64,000 nucleotides of DNA from Pseudomonas sp. 8AS (GCF_902506505.1 NZ_LR733406.1:1884117-1948116); one strand, 5' to 3'; shown: positions 43,882 to 51,859, counted from the first letter of the stretch. Numbers and translations are program-made. The notes: generated from the letters alone by a model not told the origin.

Positions 43882-45225
43882 TCAGACCTCCCGCGCCAGT
43901 GGCGCCGTACTGTTGCTGAGTATCTGCGGCGCGAGGCCGGCGCGCAGCTCGGCGCTATGGGCCTTGAGCGCGGCGCGGTAGCTGTCCTTGTGCACGTAGT
44001 AGGCCATGCGTTCCAGCGGCAGGTAGGCGTAGCCGCCGTCCAGACGCTGGGCGAAGCGTTGCTGCACCTGCTGGTGGAAGCGCGCGGCCAAGGCATGGCC
44101 GTCGAGCTGCTGGCGGATCACCAGGGCGACCAGTTCCGCCTGTTCGGCGCGGCCCTGCCAGCCGAGGCCGGAGGCTTCGATCATGCCGAGCATGAACAGG
44201 TCGCGGTGCTGCGGGTGGAACACGTTGAGGTACAGCTGCGGCGCGCCGGCGCCCTGGGGCCAGTTCAGCTCGGCACGGTCGATGAACGGGTAGTCGAGCT
44301 TGTAGCCGGTGGCCTGGAGGATCAGGTCGTAGTCGGCCTGTCTGCCATCGGTAAAGGTCACGCTATGGCCGTCGACCTTGCGGATATCGCCGCGCGGCTG
44401 GATATCGCCATGGCCGATATGGTGCAGCACCAGCGAGTTCATCACCGGGTGCGACTCGTACAGGCGGTAGTCCGGATCGGGCAGGCCGTATTGCGAGGGC
44501 TTGCCGAGCAGGACGCGGACCAGCAGGCCATCGACCAGCTGCTTGAGCCGGCGCGGCAGCTTGATCGCGCCGCCGAAGGTGTCGGTGGGCTTGCCGAGGA
44601 TGAACTTGGGCAGGAAGTGGTAGCCGCGGCGTACCGAGAGGTCGACCGAGACGGCGCGGTGCACGGCATCCACGGCGATGTCGCAGGCCGAGTTGCCGCA
44701 GCCGACCACCAGCACGCGCTTGCCGGCGAAGACCTCCGCCGACTTGTAGGCCGAGGAGTGCAGCAGCTCGCCGGCGAACGGACCGGGCAGAACCGGCTGG
44801 TTGGGGGTGTGCAGGGTGCCATTGGCGATCAGCACGCCGTCGAACTGCCATTCGCGCTGCACGCCGGCGCATTCACTGAGCAGACGCCAGCCCTGGTTGA
44901 GACGCTCCAGCTTGAGCACGCGGGTGTTGAACTGGTAGTGCTGGCGCAGGCCGAAGTGTTCGGCGTAGTCGCGAAAGTACTGGCCGATCTGCTGGTGCCG
45001 CGGGTAGTGCGGCACCGCGGCGGGCATGGGGAATTCGGCGAAGGCGGTGGTGCCCTTGGACGAGATCAGGTGCGCCGACTCGTACATGGTGCTGTGCGGG
45101 TTGCTGATATCCCACAGGCCGCCGACATCGCTGTGCAACTCGAAGCCGACAAAGGGGATAGCATGGCGTTGTAGCTGACGGGCAGCCGCCAGCCCCATGG
45201 GGCCGGCTCCGATAATGGCGTGCAT
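43882..45225 (-). CDS. flavin-containing monooxygenase (FMO/Baeyer-Villiger type)
   Basis: A 447-residue class B flavoprotein monooxygenase. FAD motif IIGAGPMG (4-11), the FMO/BVMO fingerprint F-x-G-x3-H-x3-Y at 150-160 (FAGELLHSSAY) and the NADPH motif VVGCGNSACD (174-182) are all present. It should insert oxygen into a ketone or oxidise N or S using NADPH and O2. First gene of the operon; divergent from the AraC regulator across 103 bp. The FMO-SDR-hydrolase-AraC combination recalls the mycobacterial mymA/virS locus, by inference only. Confidence 0.92.
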   Translation of the reverse strand: MHAIIGAGPMGLAAARQLQRHAIPFVGFELHSDVGGLWDISNPHSTMYESAHLISSKGTTAFAEFPMPAAVPHYPRHQQIGQYFRDYAEHFGLRQHYQFNTRVLKLERLNQGWRLLSECAGVQREWQFDGVLIANGTLHTPNQPVLPGPFAGELLHSSAYKSAEVFAGKRVLVVGCGNSACDIAVDAVHRAVSVDLSVRRGYHFLPKFILGKPTDTFGGAIKLPRRLKQLVDGLLVRVLLGKPSQYGLPDPDYRLYESHPVMNSLVLHHIGHGDIQPRGDIRKVDGHSVTFTDGRQADYDLILQATGYKLDYPFIDRAELNWPQGAGAPQLYLNVFHPQHRDLFMLGMIEASGLGWQGRAEQAELVALVIRQQLDGHALAARFHQQVQQRFAQRLDGGYAYLPLERMAYYVHKDSYRAALKAHSAELRAGLAPQILSNSTAPLAREV

Positions 45226-45299
45226 GCAAGGCGTCTCGATTGTCTTTCTGTAGTTATTCCGTGAGCATATGCACCCCCGCGCAGGCCGTAACGGCTCAA

Positions 45300-45328
45300 T
45301 CAGGACCTTTCCCGGTTAATTCAGGACC
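45300..45328. promoter_or_regulatory. direct repeat pair, candidate AraC-type operator
   Basis: TCAGGACC at 45300-45307 and again at 45321-45328, exactly 21 bp apart, both preceded by AAT. The second copy touches the regulator's ATG and supplies its AGGA ribosome-binding site. Two-turn direct repeats are typical of AraC-family sites; position suggests autoregulation plus control of the divergent operon. Confidence 0.6.
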
Positions 45329-46297
45329 ATGAGCAGCACCCCTTCCGTCACCGTGCATTACGCCCAGGCCATCCTCCAGGCCGCCGAGCGCCTGGCCTTG
45401 CCGCTGCCGGCCGAGCTGCGCGCGCTGGGTGGCGAGGCGCGCATTCCGCTGGCGCGCCAGGACGCCCTGTGGGAGGCCTTCTGTAGCGCCTCCAGCGATC
45501 CGTTGATCGGCCTGCGCCTGGGCTGCGCCCTGCAGGTCGGCCATCTGGACATGGTCGGCGCCTTGCTGATGAGCTGCGAAACGGTGGGCGAGGCGCTGGA
45601 AGCCCTGCTCGAGTACTACCCGATAGTCGGCGAGGGCGGCGAGTTCAGCCTGCAGCGGGTTCCCGGGCAGGTACGCTTGGTCTACCAGCCGCATTACCAG
45701 GTACGCCGCGAGGAGCGGGTCGAGGCGGTGCTGGCCAGCCTGCTGCACATGACGCGCTGGATCGCCGGCAACAAGCTGGGCTCGTTGCAGCTGAGCTTCA
45801 GCCACGCCGCCCGCGGCGAGCTCGCCAGCTATGCCGGGCTGCTGGATTGCCCGCTGCAATTCGAGGCCGCGGACAATGCGCTGCTGTTTGCCGAGGCCGA
45901 CCTGCGGGTGCCGCTGATCCAGGCCAATGCCCTGATGCGCGAGCACCTGCGCGGCCTCGCCGACAGCTTGCTCGAGCGCCTGGGTACGCAGAGCCTGGCG
46001 GTGCGCGTGCAGCAGTTGCTGCGCCAGCATCCGCGCTGGGGCAAGGAGCGCGTCGCCGAACAGTTGGCGCTGAGCGGGCGCCACCTCAACCGCAAGCTGG
46101 CCGAGGAGGGCACCACGTTCAAGTTGCTGCGCGAGCAGGTGCTGTACCAGATGGCCGAACAGTTGTTGCGCGAGTCGCCACGCTTGAGCGAGGTGGCCGA
46201 GCGTCTGGGTTTTTCCGATGAGAGTGCTTTCGCCAAGGCCTTCCGCCGCTGGAGCAGCATGACACCAGGGCAGTTTCGCCAGGGGCAGAGTGAATGA
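45329..46297 (+). CDS. AraC-family transcriptional regulator (arabinose-binding-domain-like N-terminus)
   Basis: A 322-residue regulator. The N-terminal domain (about 15-200) has the layout of the PF12625 type seen in OruR and VirS, rather than the cupin of AraC itself. C-terminal double HTH spans about 225-320 (ERVAEQLALSGRHLNRKLAE; LSEVAERLGFSDESAFAKAF). It is divergent from the monooxygenase operon, its likely target, and its stop overlaps the start of the spermidine-synthase-like gene by four bases. Effector is expected to be the pathway substrate. Confidence 0.92.
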   Translation: MSSTPSVTVHYAQAILQAAERLALPLPAELRALGGEARIPLARQDALWEAFCSASSDPLIGLRLGCALQVGHLDMVGALLMSCETVGEALEALLEYYPIVGEGGEFSLQRVPGQVRLVYQPHYQVRREERVEAVLASLLHMTRWIAGNKLGSLQLSFSHAARGELASYAGLLDCPLQFEAADNALLFAEADLRVPLIQANALMREHLRGLADSLLERLGTQSLAVRVQQLLRQHPRWGKERVAEQLALSGRHLNRKLAEEGTTFKLLREQVLYQMAEQLLRESPRLSEVAERLGFSDESAFAKAFRRWSSMTPGQFRQGQSE

Positions 46298-47049
46298 GTG
46301 ATTTGCGTGAAGAACGGGTGCTGGCCGAGGTGCAGGATCAATTCGGCCTGGTCCGGGTGCTGGAAGTCGGCGATTACCGTTTCCTCGAATTCGGCGATGC
46401 GATTGAGCAGAGCTGCGTGTTCACTCGCGACCCGAAGTGGCTGGAATATGACTACACCCGCGCCATGCTGCTCGGTGCGCTGTGCCATGAGGCAGCGGAG
46501 ACTGCGCTGTTCCTCGGCTTGGGCGCCGGCAACCTGACCCAGGCCTGCCTGAGCTTCCTGAGCCTGGACGATGTCGAGGTGATCGAGCTGCGCCCGGACG
46601 TGCCGCGCCTGGCCATGGAATACCTCGGCCTGGCCGACGATCCGCGCCTGACCATCCGCATCGGCGATGCCCTGGAGCTGCTCGACAGCGCCGAGTCGGC
46701 TGACCTGATCTTCCTCGACCTGTACACCGATACCGGTCCGGCGGTCGGTCACCTGGCCTGGAAGTTCCTGGAAAACTGCCAGGCCAAGCTCAACCCGGGC
46801 GGCTGGCTGGTGATCAATCAGTGGGGTACCGACGACGGCAAGCCGCTCGGCGCGGCACTGCTGCGCGGCCTCTACCACCGCCATTACTGGGAGATTCCGG
46901 TTAAGGAGGGCAACGTCATCCTGCTGGTGCCGGCCGATCTGGAGCAGGAACTGCAGCCCGAACTGCTCTCGGCCCGCGCCGCCGAGCTGGCGCCGCGCCT
47001 GGGCTATTCGCTGCAGCCGCTGATCGACGTGCTGCGCCCGGCCAGTTGA
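46294..47049 (+). CDS. spermidine synthase-like methyltransferase-fold protein
   Basis: A 251-residue Rossmann protein resembling SpeE. The usual GGGDGG nucleotide/putrescine motif is replaced by GLGAGNLT (about 71-78), while the later acidic segment IFLDLYTDTGPAVG resembles the SpeE D-x3-D-x-x-GP site. The amino-propyl acceptor aspartate is therefore missing at one position and aminopropyltransferase activity is doubtful; methyltransferase or non-catalytic roles are possible. It overlaps the AraC gene by four bases and must be translated with it. Confidence 0.8.
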   Translation: MSDLREERVLAEVQDQFGLVRVLEVGDYRFLEFGDAIEQSCVFTRDPKWLEYDYTRAMLLGALCHEAAETALFLGLGAGNLTQACLSFLSLDDVEVIELRPDVPRLAMEYLGLADDPRLTIRIGDALELLDSAESADLIFLDLYTDTGPAVGHLAWKFLENCQAKLNPGGWLVINQWGTDDGKPLGAALLRGLYHRHYWEIPVKEGNVILLVPADLEQELQPELLSARAAELAPRLGYSLQPLIDVLRPAS

Positions 47050-47069
47050 TGGGGTGCGGTAAGCGATTC

Positions 47070-47132
47070 GTAGGGTGCGCCGTGCGCACCACGGCCCCGC
47101 ACAGGATCATTGGTGCGCACGGCGTACCCTAC
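47070..47132. repeat. GTAG-bounded palindromic repeat, family C copy 4
   Basis: Arms GTAGGGTGCGCCGTGCGCACCA / TGGTGCGCACGGCGTACCCTAC-like, 63 bp, with one mismatch in the right arm. Confidence 0.8.
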
Positions 47133-47234
47133 GGAGCATGCGTCGCCGCGGCTTAGCGGCCTGTGCAATGGCCAGGCGTCGTCCGGGTCTGGCGCGTTAT
47201 CGCTAGCAAGGTGCGGGCCGGTTTTGTAAAAAAT

Positions 47235-47264
47235 CTGCCACGTAGACAGCTTTTCCTGTATGAT
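47235..47264 (+). promoter_or_regulatory. possible sigma-70 promoter of deaD
   Basis: CTGCCA (47235-47240) and TATGAT (47259-47264) with an 18-bp spacer, giving a leader near 205 nt. The -35 is poor. Confidence 0.35.
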
Positions 47265-47478
47265 TCGCGCCCGGCCAAACTTGGCCGTCGTTCAGGTAGT
47301 AAAACTCACGAAGCGCTTGCTTCGGCAGCTTGTCCGCATAGCGGACTATCCTTGACGTTTCATCCATTTAGTTTTCGCAAATCCCCGCCTACACGGCTGC
47401 CAGGGTGACCTTCGGGTCCTACATGGCATGTGCAGCTTTGGAACTTGGGTCTTTGCGGATGCACCTAGAGGCAGACCC

Positions 47479-49158
47479 ATGACCCAGGAAGTAACCGGCA
47501 CTTTCGCCGAACTCGGCCTTCATCCTTCTATTCTCGCTGCGCTGACCGCGGTGGGCTACGAAGAGCCGTCCCCGATTCAATCCCAGGCGATCCCGGTGAT
47601 CCTCGCCGGCCACGACATGATCGGCCAGGCGCAGACCGGTACCGGCAAGACTGCAGCGTTCGCCCTGCCGATCCTGTCGAAGATCGACCCGGCCAAGCGT
47701 GAACTGCAGGCGCTGATCCTCGCGCCGACCCGCGAGCTGGCCCTGCAGGTGGCCACCGCATTCGAAACCTATTCCAAGCAGATGCCCGGCCTGAACGTGG
47801 TCGCCGTCTACGGCGGCGCGCCTATGGGCCCGCAGCTCAAGGCCATCCGCATGGGTGCCCAGGTCATCGTCGCCACTCCCGGTCGCCTGGTCGACCACCT
47901 GAGCCGCAACGACCAGCTGCTGTCGACCATCAGCCACCTGGTGCTCGACGAAGCCGACGAAATGCTCAAGCTCGGCTTCATGGATGACCTGGAAGTGATC
48001 TTCCAGGCCATGCCGGCCAGCCGCCAGAGCGTGCTGTTCTCCGCGACCCTGCCGGCCTCGATCCGCACCATCGCCGAGAAGCACCTGCGCGAACCGAAGC
48101 ACATCAAGATCGCCGCCAAGACCCAGACCGTCTCGCTGATCGAGCAGGCGCACCTGATGGTGCATGCCGACCAGAAGGTCCAGGCCGTTTCGCGCCTGCT
48201 GGAAGTCGAGGAATTCGACGCCCTGATCGCTTTCGTGCGTACCAAGCAAGCCACCCTGGACCTGGCCTCCGCGCTGGAAGCCAAGGGCTACAAGGTGGCC
48301 GCACTGAACGGTGACATCGCGCAGAACCAGCGCGAGCGCGTCATCGAGTCGCTGAAAGACGGCCGTCTGGACATCGTGGTTGCCACCGACGTGGCCGCCC
48401 GTGGTATCGACGTGCCGCGCATCACCCACGTACTCAACGTCGACATGCCGTACGACCCGGAGTCCTACGTGCACCGTATCGGTCGTACCGGTCGTGCCGG
48501 GCGCGTTGGTCGTGCGCTGCTGCTGGTCACCCCGCGCGAGCGCCGCATGCTGCAGGTGATCGAGCGCGTGACCGGGCAGAAAGTTGCCGAAGTGCGCCTG
48601 CCGAATGCCCAGCAGGTACTGGATGCGCGCATCAAGAAGCTGACCAACAGCCTGGCGCCGCTGGTGGCTGATGCCGAAGCCAGTCATGGCGAGCTGCTCG
48701 ACCGTCTGATCGCCGATATCGGCTGCAGCCCGCGTGCCCTGGCTGCGGCCCTGCTGCGCAAGGCCACCAATGGCCAGTCGCTGAACCTGGCCGACGTCGA
48801 GCGCGAGCAGCCGCTGGTGCCGACCGTCAGTGCCCCGCGCGAGCGTCGCGAGCGTGATGGCGAGCGCGGCGGCGATTTCGCTCCGCGTGAGCGTCGTGCC
48901 CCGGTGCCGCTGGCCGAAGGCCGTGCCCGTTGCCGTACCGCCCTGGGCACTCGCGACGGCATCGCCGCGAAGAACCTGCTCGGCGCGATCCTCAACGAAG
49001 GTGGCCTGGCCCGCGAAGCCATCGGTCGCATCCAGATCCGCGAGACCTTCAGTCTGATCGAACTGCCGGAAGAAGGTCTCGACCGCCTGCTCGGCAAGCT
49101 CAAGGACACCCGCGTCGCCGGCAAGGCCCTGAAGCTGCGCCGCTACCGCGAGGATTGA
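47479..49158 (+). CDS. deaD: DEAD-box ATP-dependent RNA helicase DeaD/CsdA
   Basis: A 559-residue cold-shock and ribosome-assembly helicase. Motifs in order: Q motif ending SPIQSQ, AQTGTGKT, PTRELA, VLDEADEML, SAT, ARGIDVPRI and HRIGRTGRAGR, then an Arg-rich linker (ERREREDGERGG type) and a C-terminal RNA-binding domain (about 480-555). Start at 47479 (MTQEVTGTF) after AGAGGCAGA; an upstream ATG at 47428 lacks support. The long structured leader fits the post-transcriptional control known for this gene in E. coli. Confidence 0.95.
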   Translation: MTQEVTGTFAELGLHPSILAALTAVGYEEPSPIQSQAIPVILAGHDMIGQAQTGTGKTAAFALPILSKIDPAKRELQALILAPTRELALQVATAFETYSKQMPGLNVVAVYGGAPMGPQLKAIRMGAQVIVATPGRLVDHLSRNDQLLSTISHLVLDEADEMLKLGFMDDLEVIFQAMPASRQSVLFSATLPASIRTIAEKHLREPKHIKIAAKTQTVSLIEQAHLMVHADQKVQAVSRLLEVEEFDALIAFVRTKQATLDLASALEAKGYKVAALNGDIAQNQRERVIESLKDGRLDIVVATDVAARGIDVPRITHVLNVDMPYDPESYVHRIGRTGRAGRVGRALLLVTPRERRMLQVIERVTGQKVAEVRLPNAQQVLDARIKKLTNSLAPLVADAEASHGELLDRLIADIGCSPRALAAALLRKATNGQSLNLADVEREQPLVPTVSAPRERRERDGERGGDFAPRERRAPVPLAEGRARCRTALGTRDGIAAKNLLGAILNEGGLAREAIGRIQIRETFSLIELPEEGLDRLLGKLKDTRVAGKALKLRRYRED

Positions 49159-49228
49159 TCCTCGGCTGAACGAAGCAGTCCCGCCAAGTCAGGCTGTGTG
49201 AAACCTGGTCGTTGCGGCCGAACCGAAG

Positions 49229-49259
49229 GCAATGCCCGTATCGATCGATACGGGCATTG
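49229..49259. terminator. perfect palindrome downstream of deaD
   Basis: 15-bp arms CAATGCCCGTATCGA / TCGATACGGGCATTG with no loop, 71 bp after deaD. Only a T-poor tail (TCGTTTAT) follows, so termination strength is uncertain; a protein site is the alternative. Confidence 0.55.
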
Positions 49260-49347
49260 TCGTTTATGGGCTGCATCCAGTGCGCGGCGGGCCGGTGGCT
49301 GCCACGCAAACAGATGATCGGCACTCGGCTCATTTCAGTACCCGGAA

Positions 49348-49382
49348 ACAGCAACGCCCCGAGCCAGCCGGGGCGTTGCTGT
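49348..49382. terminator. hairpin downstream of the convergent porin gene
   Basis: 13-bp arms ACAGCAACGCCCC / GGGGCGTTGCTGT around GAGCCAGCC; no clear T-run on either strand. Confidence 0.5.
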
Positions 49383-49482
49383 GGCCTGCAATCTGGGCGT
49401 TTTCATGCGTCCTGATTTGGCTGGCTTTTTGGTTGTTCCCGGGTTGGCGGCCGAAGCCGTTTGTGCGGGAGGGCGCGGCGGC

Positions 49483-50766
49483 TTACCAGATCGGCAGGGT
49501 GTAGCTGACGATCAGGCGGTTCTCGTCCAGGTCGTTACCGAAGTTGGAACGCACGGTGGCGTTGCGCAGCTTCACGCCGAGGTTCTTCAGCGGGCCATCC
49601 TGGAACACATAGGCGATGTCGGTGTTGCGTTCCCATTCCTCGCCTTCGGACTTGTTCGCGCCACGGTCGACGTTGTCGCCGGTGATGTAGCGGGTCATGA
49701 AGGTCAGGCCGGGGATGCCCAGGGCGGCGAAGTTGTAGTCGTAGCGCGCCTGCCAGGACTTCTCGTCCTTGAAGGCGAAGTCGCCGATCTGCACGAAGTT
49801 GACCAGGAACGCATCGGTGCCGTTGATGTAGGCGAAGCCGGTGTCGCCGCTCATCTTCTGGTAGCCCAGGCCGAAGGCGTGGCCGCCCAGGCCGTAGGTG
49901 AACATGGCGCCGAAGGCGTTGTTGTCGACGTTGGTCTGGCCATCGTCGGTGGAGCGGGCGTAACGGATATCGCTCTTCAGGCTCTGCTTGTCGCCCAGCG
50001 GCAGTACGTGCACGGCGTTGAGGTAGTGCTGGTCGTAGAACTGGTCGAGGTTGCCGTAGTGGTAGCTGGTGGTCAGCTGGTCGTTCCATTTGTAGCTGGC
50101 GCCGGCGAAGTTGAACTCGTCGCTGGTGACCCCGGTGTGCCCGGTGAAGCCGCGCGCCGCATTGCTGCTGGAGGTCAGGGTCATGACCTCGTGGTCGGAG
50201 GAGTCGCGCTGGTTGACCCGGCTCAGCTGGCCGCCGTCGAAGGTCAGGCCGTCGATCTCCATGGAGTTCAGCGAGCCGCCCTGGAAGCTCTGCGGCAGCA
50301 GGCGCGAGTCGTTGGACATGACCACCGGCAGCTTGGGCATCAGGGTTCCGGCCTTGAGCACGCTCTTGGACACGCGGAATTTCGCGGTCACGCCGAGGTC
50401 GCCGTAGCTGTCCTGGGCTTCGCCGGTATCGCGATCGAGCTGCAGCAGGCCGGTGCCGCTGGTGCCGCGGCCGGAGTCCAGCTGCAGGCCGAGGGTGCCG
50501 ATGGCGTCGACGCCGACGCCGACGGTGCCTTCGGTAAAGCCCGACTCGTAGCGCAGCAGGAAGCCCTGGGCCCACTCTTCGGCCTTGGCGTGGCCGTTGC
50601 TCGGGTTGCCGCCTTCCTGGCGGAAGTCGCGGTTCATATAGAAGTTGCGCATTTCCAGGCTGGCTTTGCTGTCTTCGAGAAAGGCAGCATGGGCCAGGCC
50701 GGGCAGAGTGAGGCTGGTGCCCAGGGTGGCGAGGGCCACGGCGCGGGCGAGAAGGGTCTTGCTCAT
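49483..50766 (-). CDS. OprD-family outer-membrane porin
   Basis: A 427-residue OprD-type substrate-specific porin. Signal peptide with cleavage at AHA-AFLED, then the family N-terminus SKASLEMRNFYMNRDFRQ and a barrel ending IVSYTLPIW with terminal Trp. It is closely related in layout to BenF but more like the basic-amino-acid or dipeptide branch; substrate not determinable. The start codon is preceded by an AACAACAACAA motif overlapping the ribosome-binding region (AGGA), so Crc/Hfq control is likely. Monocistronic between deaD and the MBL gene. Confidence 0.93.
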   Translation of the reverse strand: MSKTLLARAVALATLGTSLTLPGLAHAAFLEDSKASLEMRNFYMNRDFRQEGGNPSNGHAKAEEWAQGFLLRYESGFTEGTVGVGVDAIGTLGLQLDSGRGTSGTGLLQLDRDTGEAQDSYGDLGVTAKFRVSKSVLKAGTLMPKLPVVMSNDSRLLPQSFQGGSLNSMEIDGLTFDGGQLSRVNQRDSSDHEVMTLTSSSNAARGFTGHTGVTSDEFNFAGASYKWNDQLTTSYHYGNLDQFYDQHYLNAVHVLPLGDKQSLKSDIRYARSTDDGQTNVDNNAFGAMFTYGLGGHAFGLGYQKMSGDTGFAYINGTDAFLVNFVQIGDFAFKDEKSWQARYDYNFAALGIPGLTFMTRYITGDNVDRGANKSEGEEWERNTDIAYVFQDGPLKNLGVKLRNATVRSNFGNDLDENRLIVSYTLPIW

Positions 50767-50776
50767 TGTTGTTGTT
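50766..50776 (-). promoter_or_regulatory. Crc/Hfq-type CA motif at the porin start codon
   Basis: On the minus strand AACAACAACAA, its last A being the first base of the ATG; two overlapping AAnAAnAA matches between AGGA and the start. Confidence 0.65.
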
Positions 50777-50871
50777 TCCTCGGCTGGTGGTGGCAGGGCG
50801 GATGACCACCCTGTTACAGCGAGGCGACTAAAACATTTCGTAACGGCTACGGCCTTTAGACCTTGGTCGGA

Positions 50872-51741
50872 TTACTCGACCCAGTGCGGGTAGTAGCCGA
50901 GCTGGCGCTGCACCGCCTCGTCATGGGCCGGCACCACGATCAAGCCGGGCTCGCGCTGCAGCAACTGATGGACCTTGTCCAGTTGCGCGCGGGTCGCTTC
51001 GCGGTCGTTGTCGACCATGTTCCGGCTGATCCAGAACTTTTCCCGGGGTCCGGTGAAGCCCTCCAGGCGCCAGCTGGCGTCACCGGTGAAGAAGAAGCGC
51101 CGGCCGTCGTCCAGGGTGAGGAACAGGCCGACCGAGCCCGGGGTGTGGCCGAACAGCGGCACCAGCACCAGGCTGCCGTCGCCGAACAGGTCGTGGCTCT
51201 GCTCGAAGCCGAGGAACGGCTGATTGGCGAAGGTGAAGGGCACCCACTTGATCGGGTGCTTGAACTGGCTGGGCAGCAGGGCCGGCGGGGTGGCGATGCG
51301 GCTGAACTCGATTTCCTCGTAGGGCGCCCACACCGGCACCTCGGGGAAGTCGGCCAGCCCCGAGGCGTGGTCCCAGTGCGCGTGGCTGAGGAGGATGCGG
51401 TCGACGCGGATGCCGTCGCGCTCGATCTGGTCACGCACCGGCGTGACCGGGCCGTAGCGCAGCAGCGGCTTGTCGTACCAGGGCATTTGCGCCTCGAACT
51501 GCTGATCCACCTGGCGGCCCAGGGAGGTGTCGAGCAGCAGGGTGGCGGCATGGTGTTCGATCAGCACGGCGACGTGGTTGGCGATGACCTTCTCGCTCCA
51601 GGCACCGTCCTCGATGGTGAAGGCGTCGCGGGTTTCGGTCTCGGCGGTCTTGACCAGGGTGAAGCGCAGGCCGGCGGCCTGGCTTGGCAGGCTCAGCAGG
51701 GGCAGAAGAACACTGAGAAGAATGGCGGCTGCGCTGCGCAT
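50872..51741 (-). CDS. exported metallo-beta-lactamase-fold hydrolase
   Basis: A 289-residue MBL-fold protein with a signal peptide (MRSAAAILLSVLLPLLSLPS, cleavage near SQA-AG), so it acts in the periplasm or outside. The zinc motif HxHxDH is HAHWDH, followed by GHTPGS, a later FFTGDAS aspartate and VPAHD histidine. The pattern resembles lactonases and glyoxalase-like hydrolases (quorum-quenching AiiA type among them), substrate unknown. Start 51741 has AAGGAG upstream. Divergent from a TetR gene that probably represses it. Confidence 0.9.
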   Translation of the reverse strand: MRSAAAILLSVLLPLLSLPSQAAGLRFTLVKTAETETRDAFTIEDGAWSEKVIANHVAVLIEHHAATLLLDTSLGRQVDQQFEAQMPWYDKPLLRYGPVTPVRDQIERDGIRVDRILLSHAHWDHASGLADFPEVPVWAPYEEIEFSRIATPPALLPSQFKHPIKWVPFTFANQPFLGFEQSHDLFGDGSLVLVPLFGHTPGSVGLFLTLDDGRRFFFTGDASWRLEGFTGPREKFWISRNMVDNDREATRAQLDKVHQLLQREPGLIVVPAHDEAVQRQLGYYPHWVE

Positions 51742-51805
51742 GACGGGGCTCCTTGCAGTATGGGTGGGGGCGGTGCATTGTCTGCAGTCTGGCCTGGATA
51801 ATAGG

Positions 51806-51817
51806 CAGACAGGTCTG
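51806..51817. promoter_or_regulatory. dyad, candidate TetR operator
   Basis: CAGAC-AG-GTCTG in the 118-bp divergent gap, similar to the TAGAC-N-GTCTA style of several TetR repressors; 42 bp before the TetR GTG. Confidence 0.5.
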
Positions 51818-51859
51818 TATATTTCCAGCATTATCTTTTCACGCCGGAGGAAGTGCCCC

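Larger units (their letters stand above)
47050..47478. other. 429-bp region: family C repeat, deaD promoter and long leader
   Basis: No gene supported. It holds a palindromic repeat (47070-47132), a possible promoter (47235-47264) and about 205 bases of deaD leader with two clear hairpins, GAAGCGCTTGCTTC near 47310 and GTCCGCATAGCGGAC near 47330, and GACCTTCGGGTC near 47408. Confidence 0.55.
49159..49482. other. 324-bp region between convergent deaD and porin genes
   Basis: Two strong hairpins (49229-49259, 49348-49382) and no supported gene. They probably end the two convergent transcripts. Confidence 0.6.

Noticed and set aside
1709..47132. CRISPR array as explanation of the repeats
   Set aside because: Copies are dispersed, palindromic and not spaced regularly; no cas genes.
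49212..49504. Small frames between deaD and the porin
   Set aside because: They cross both hairpins and have no ribosome-binding site.
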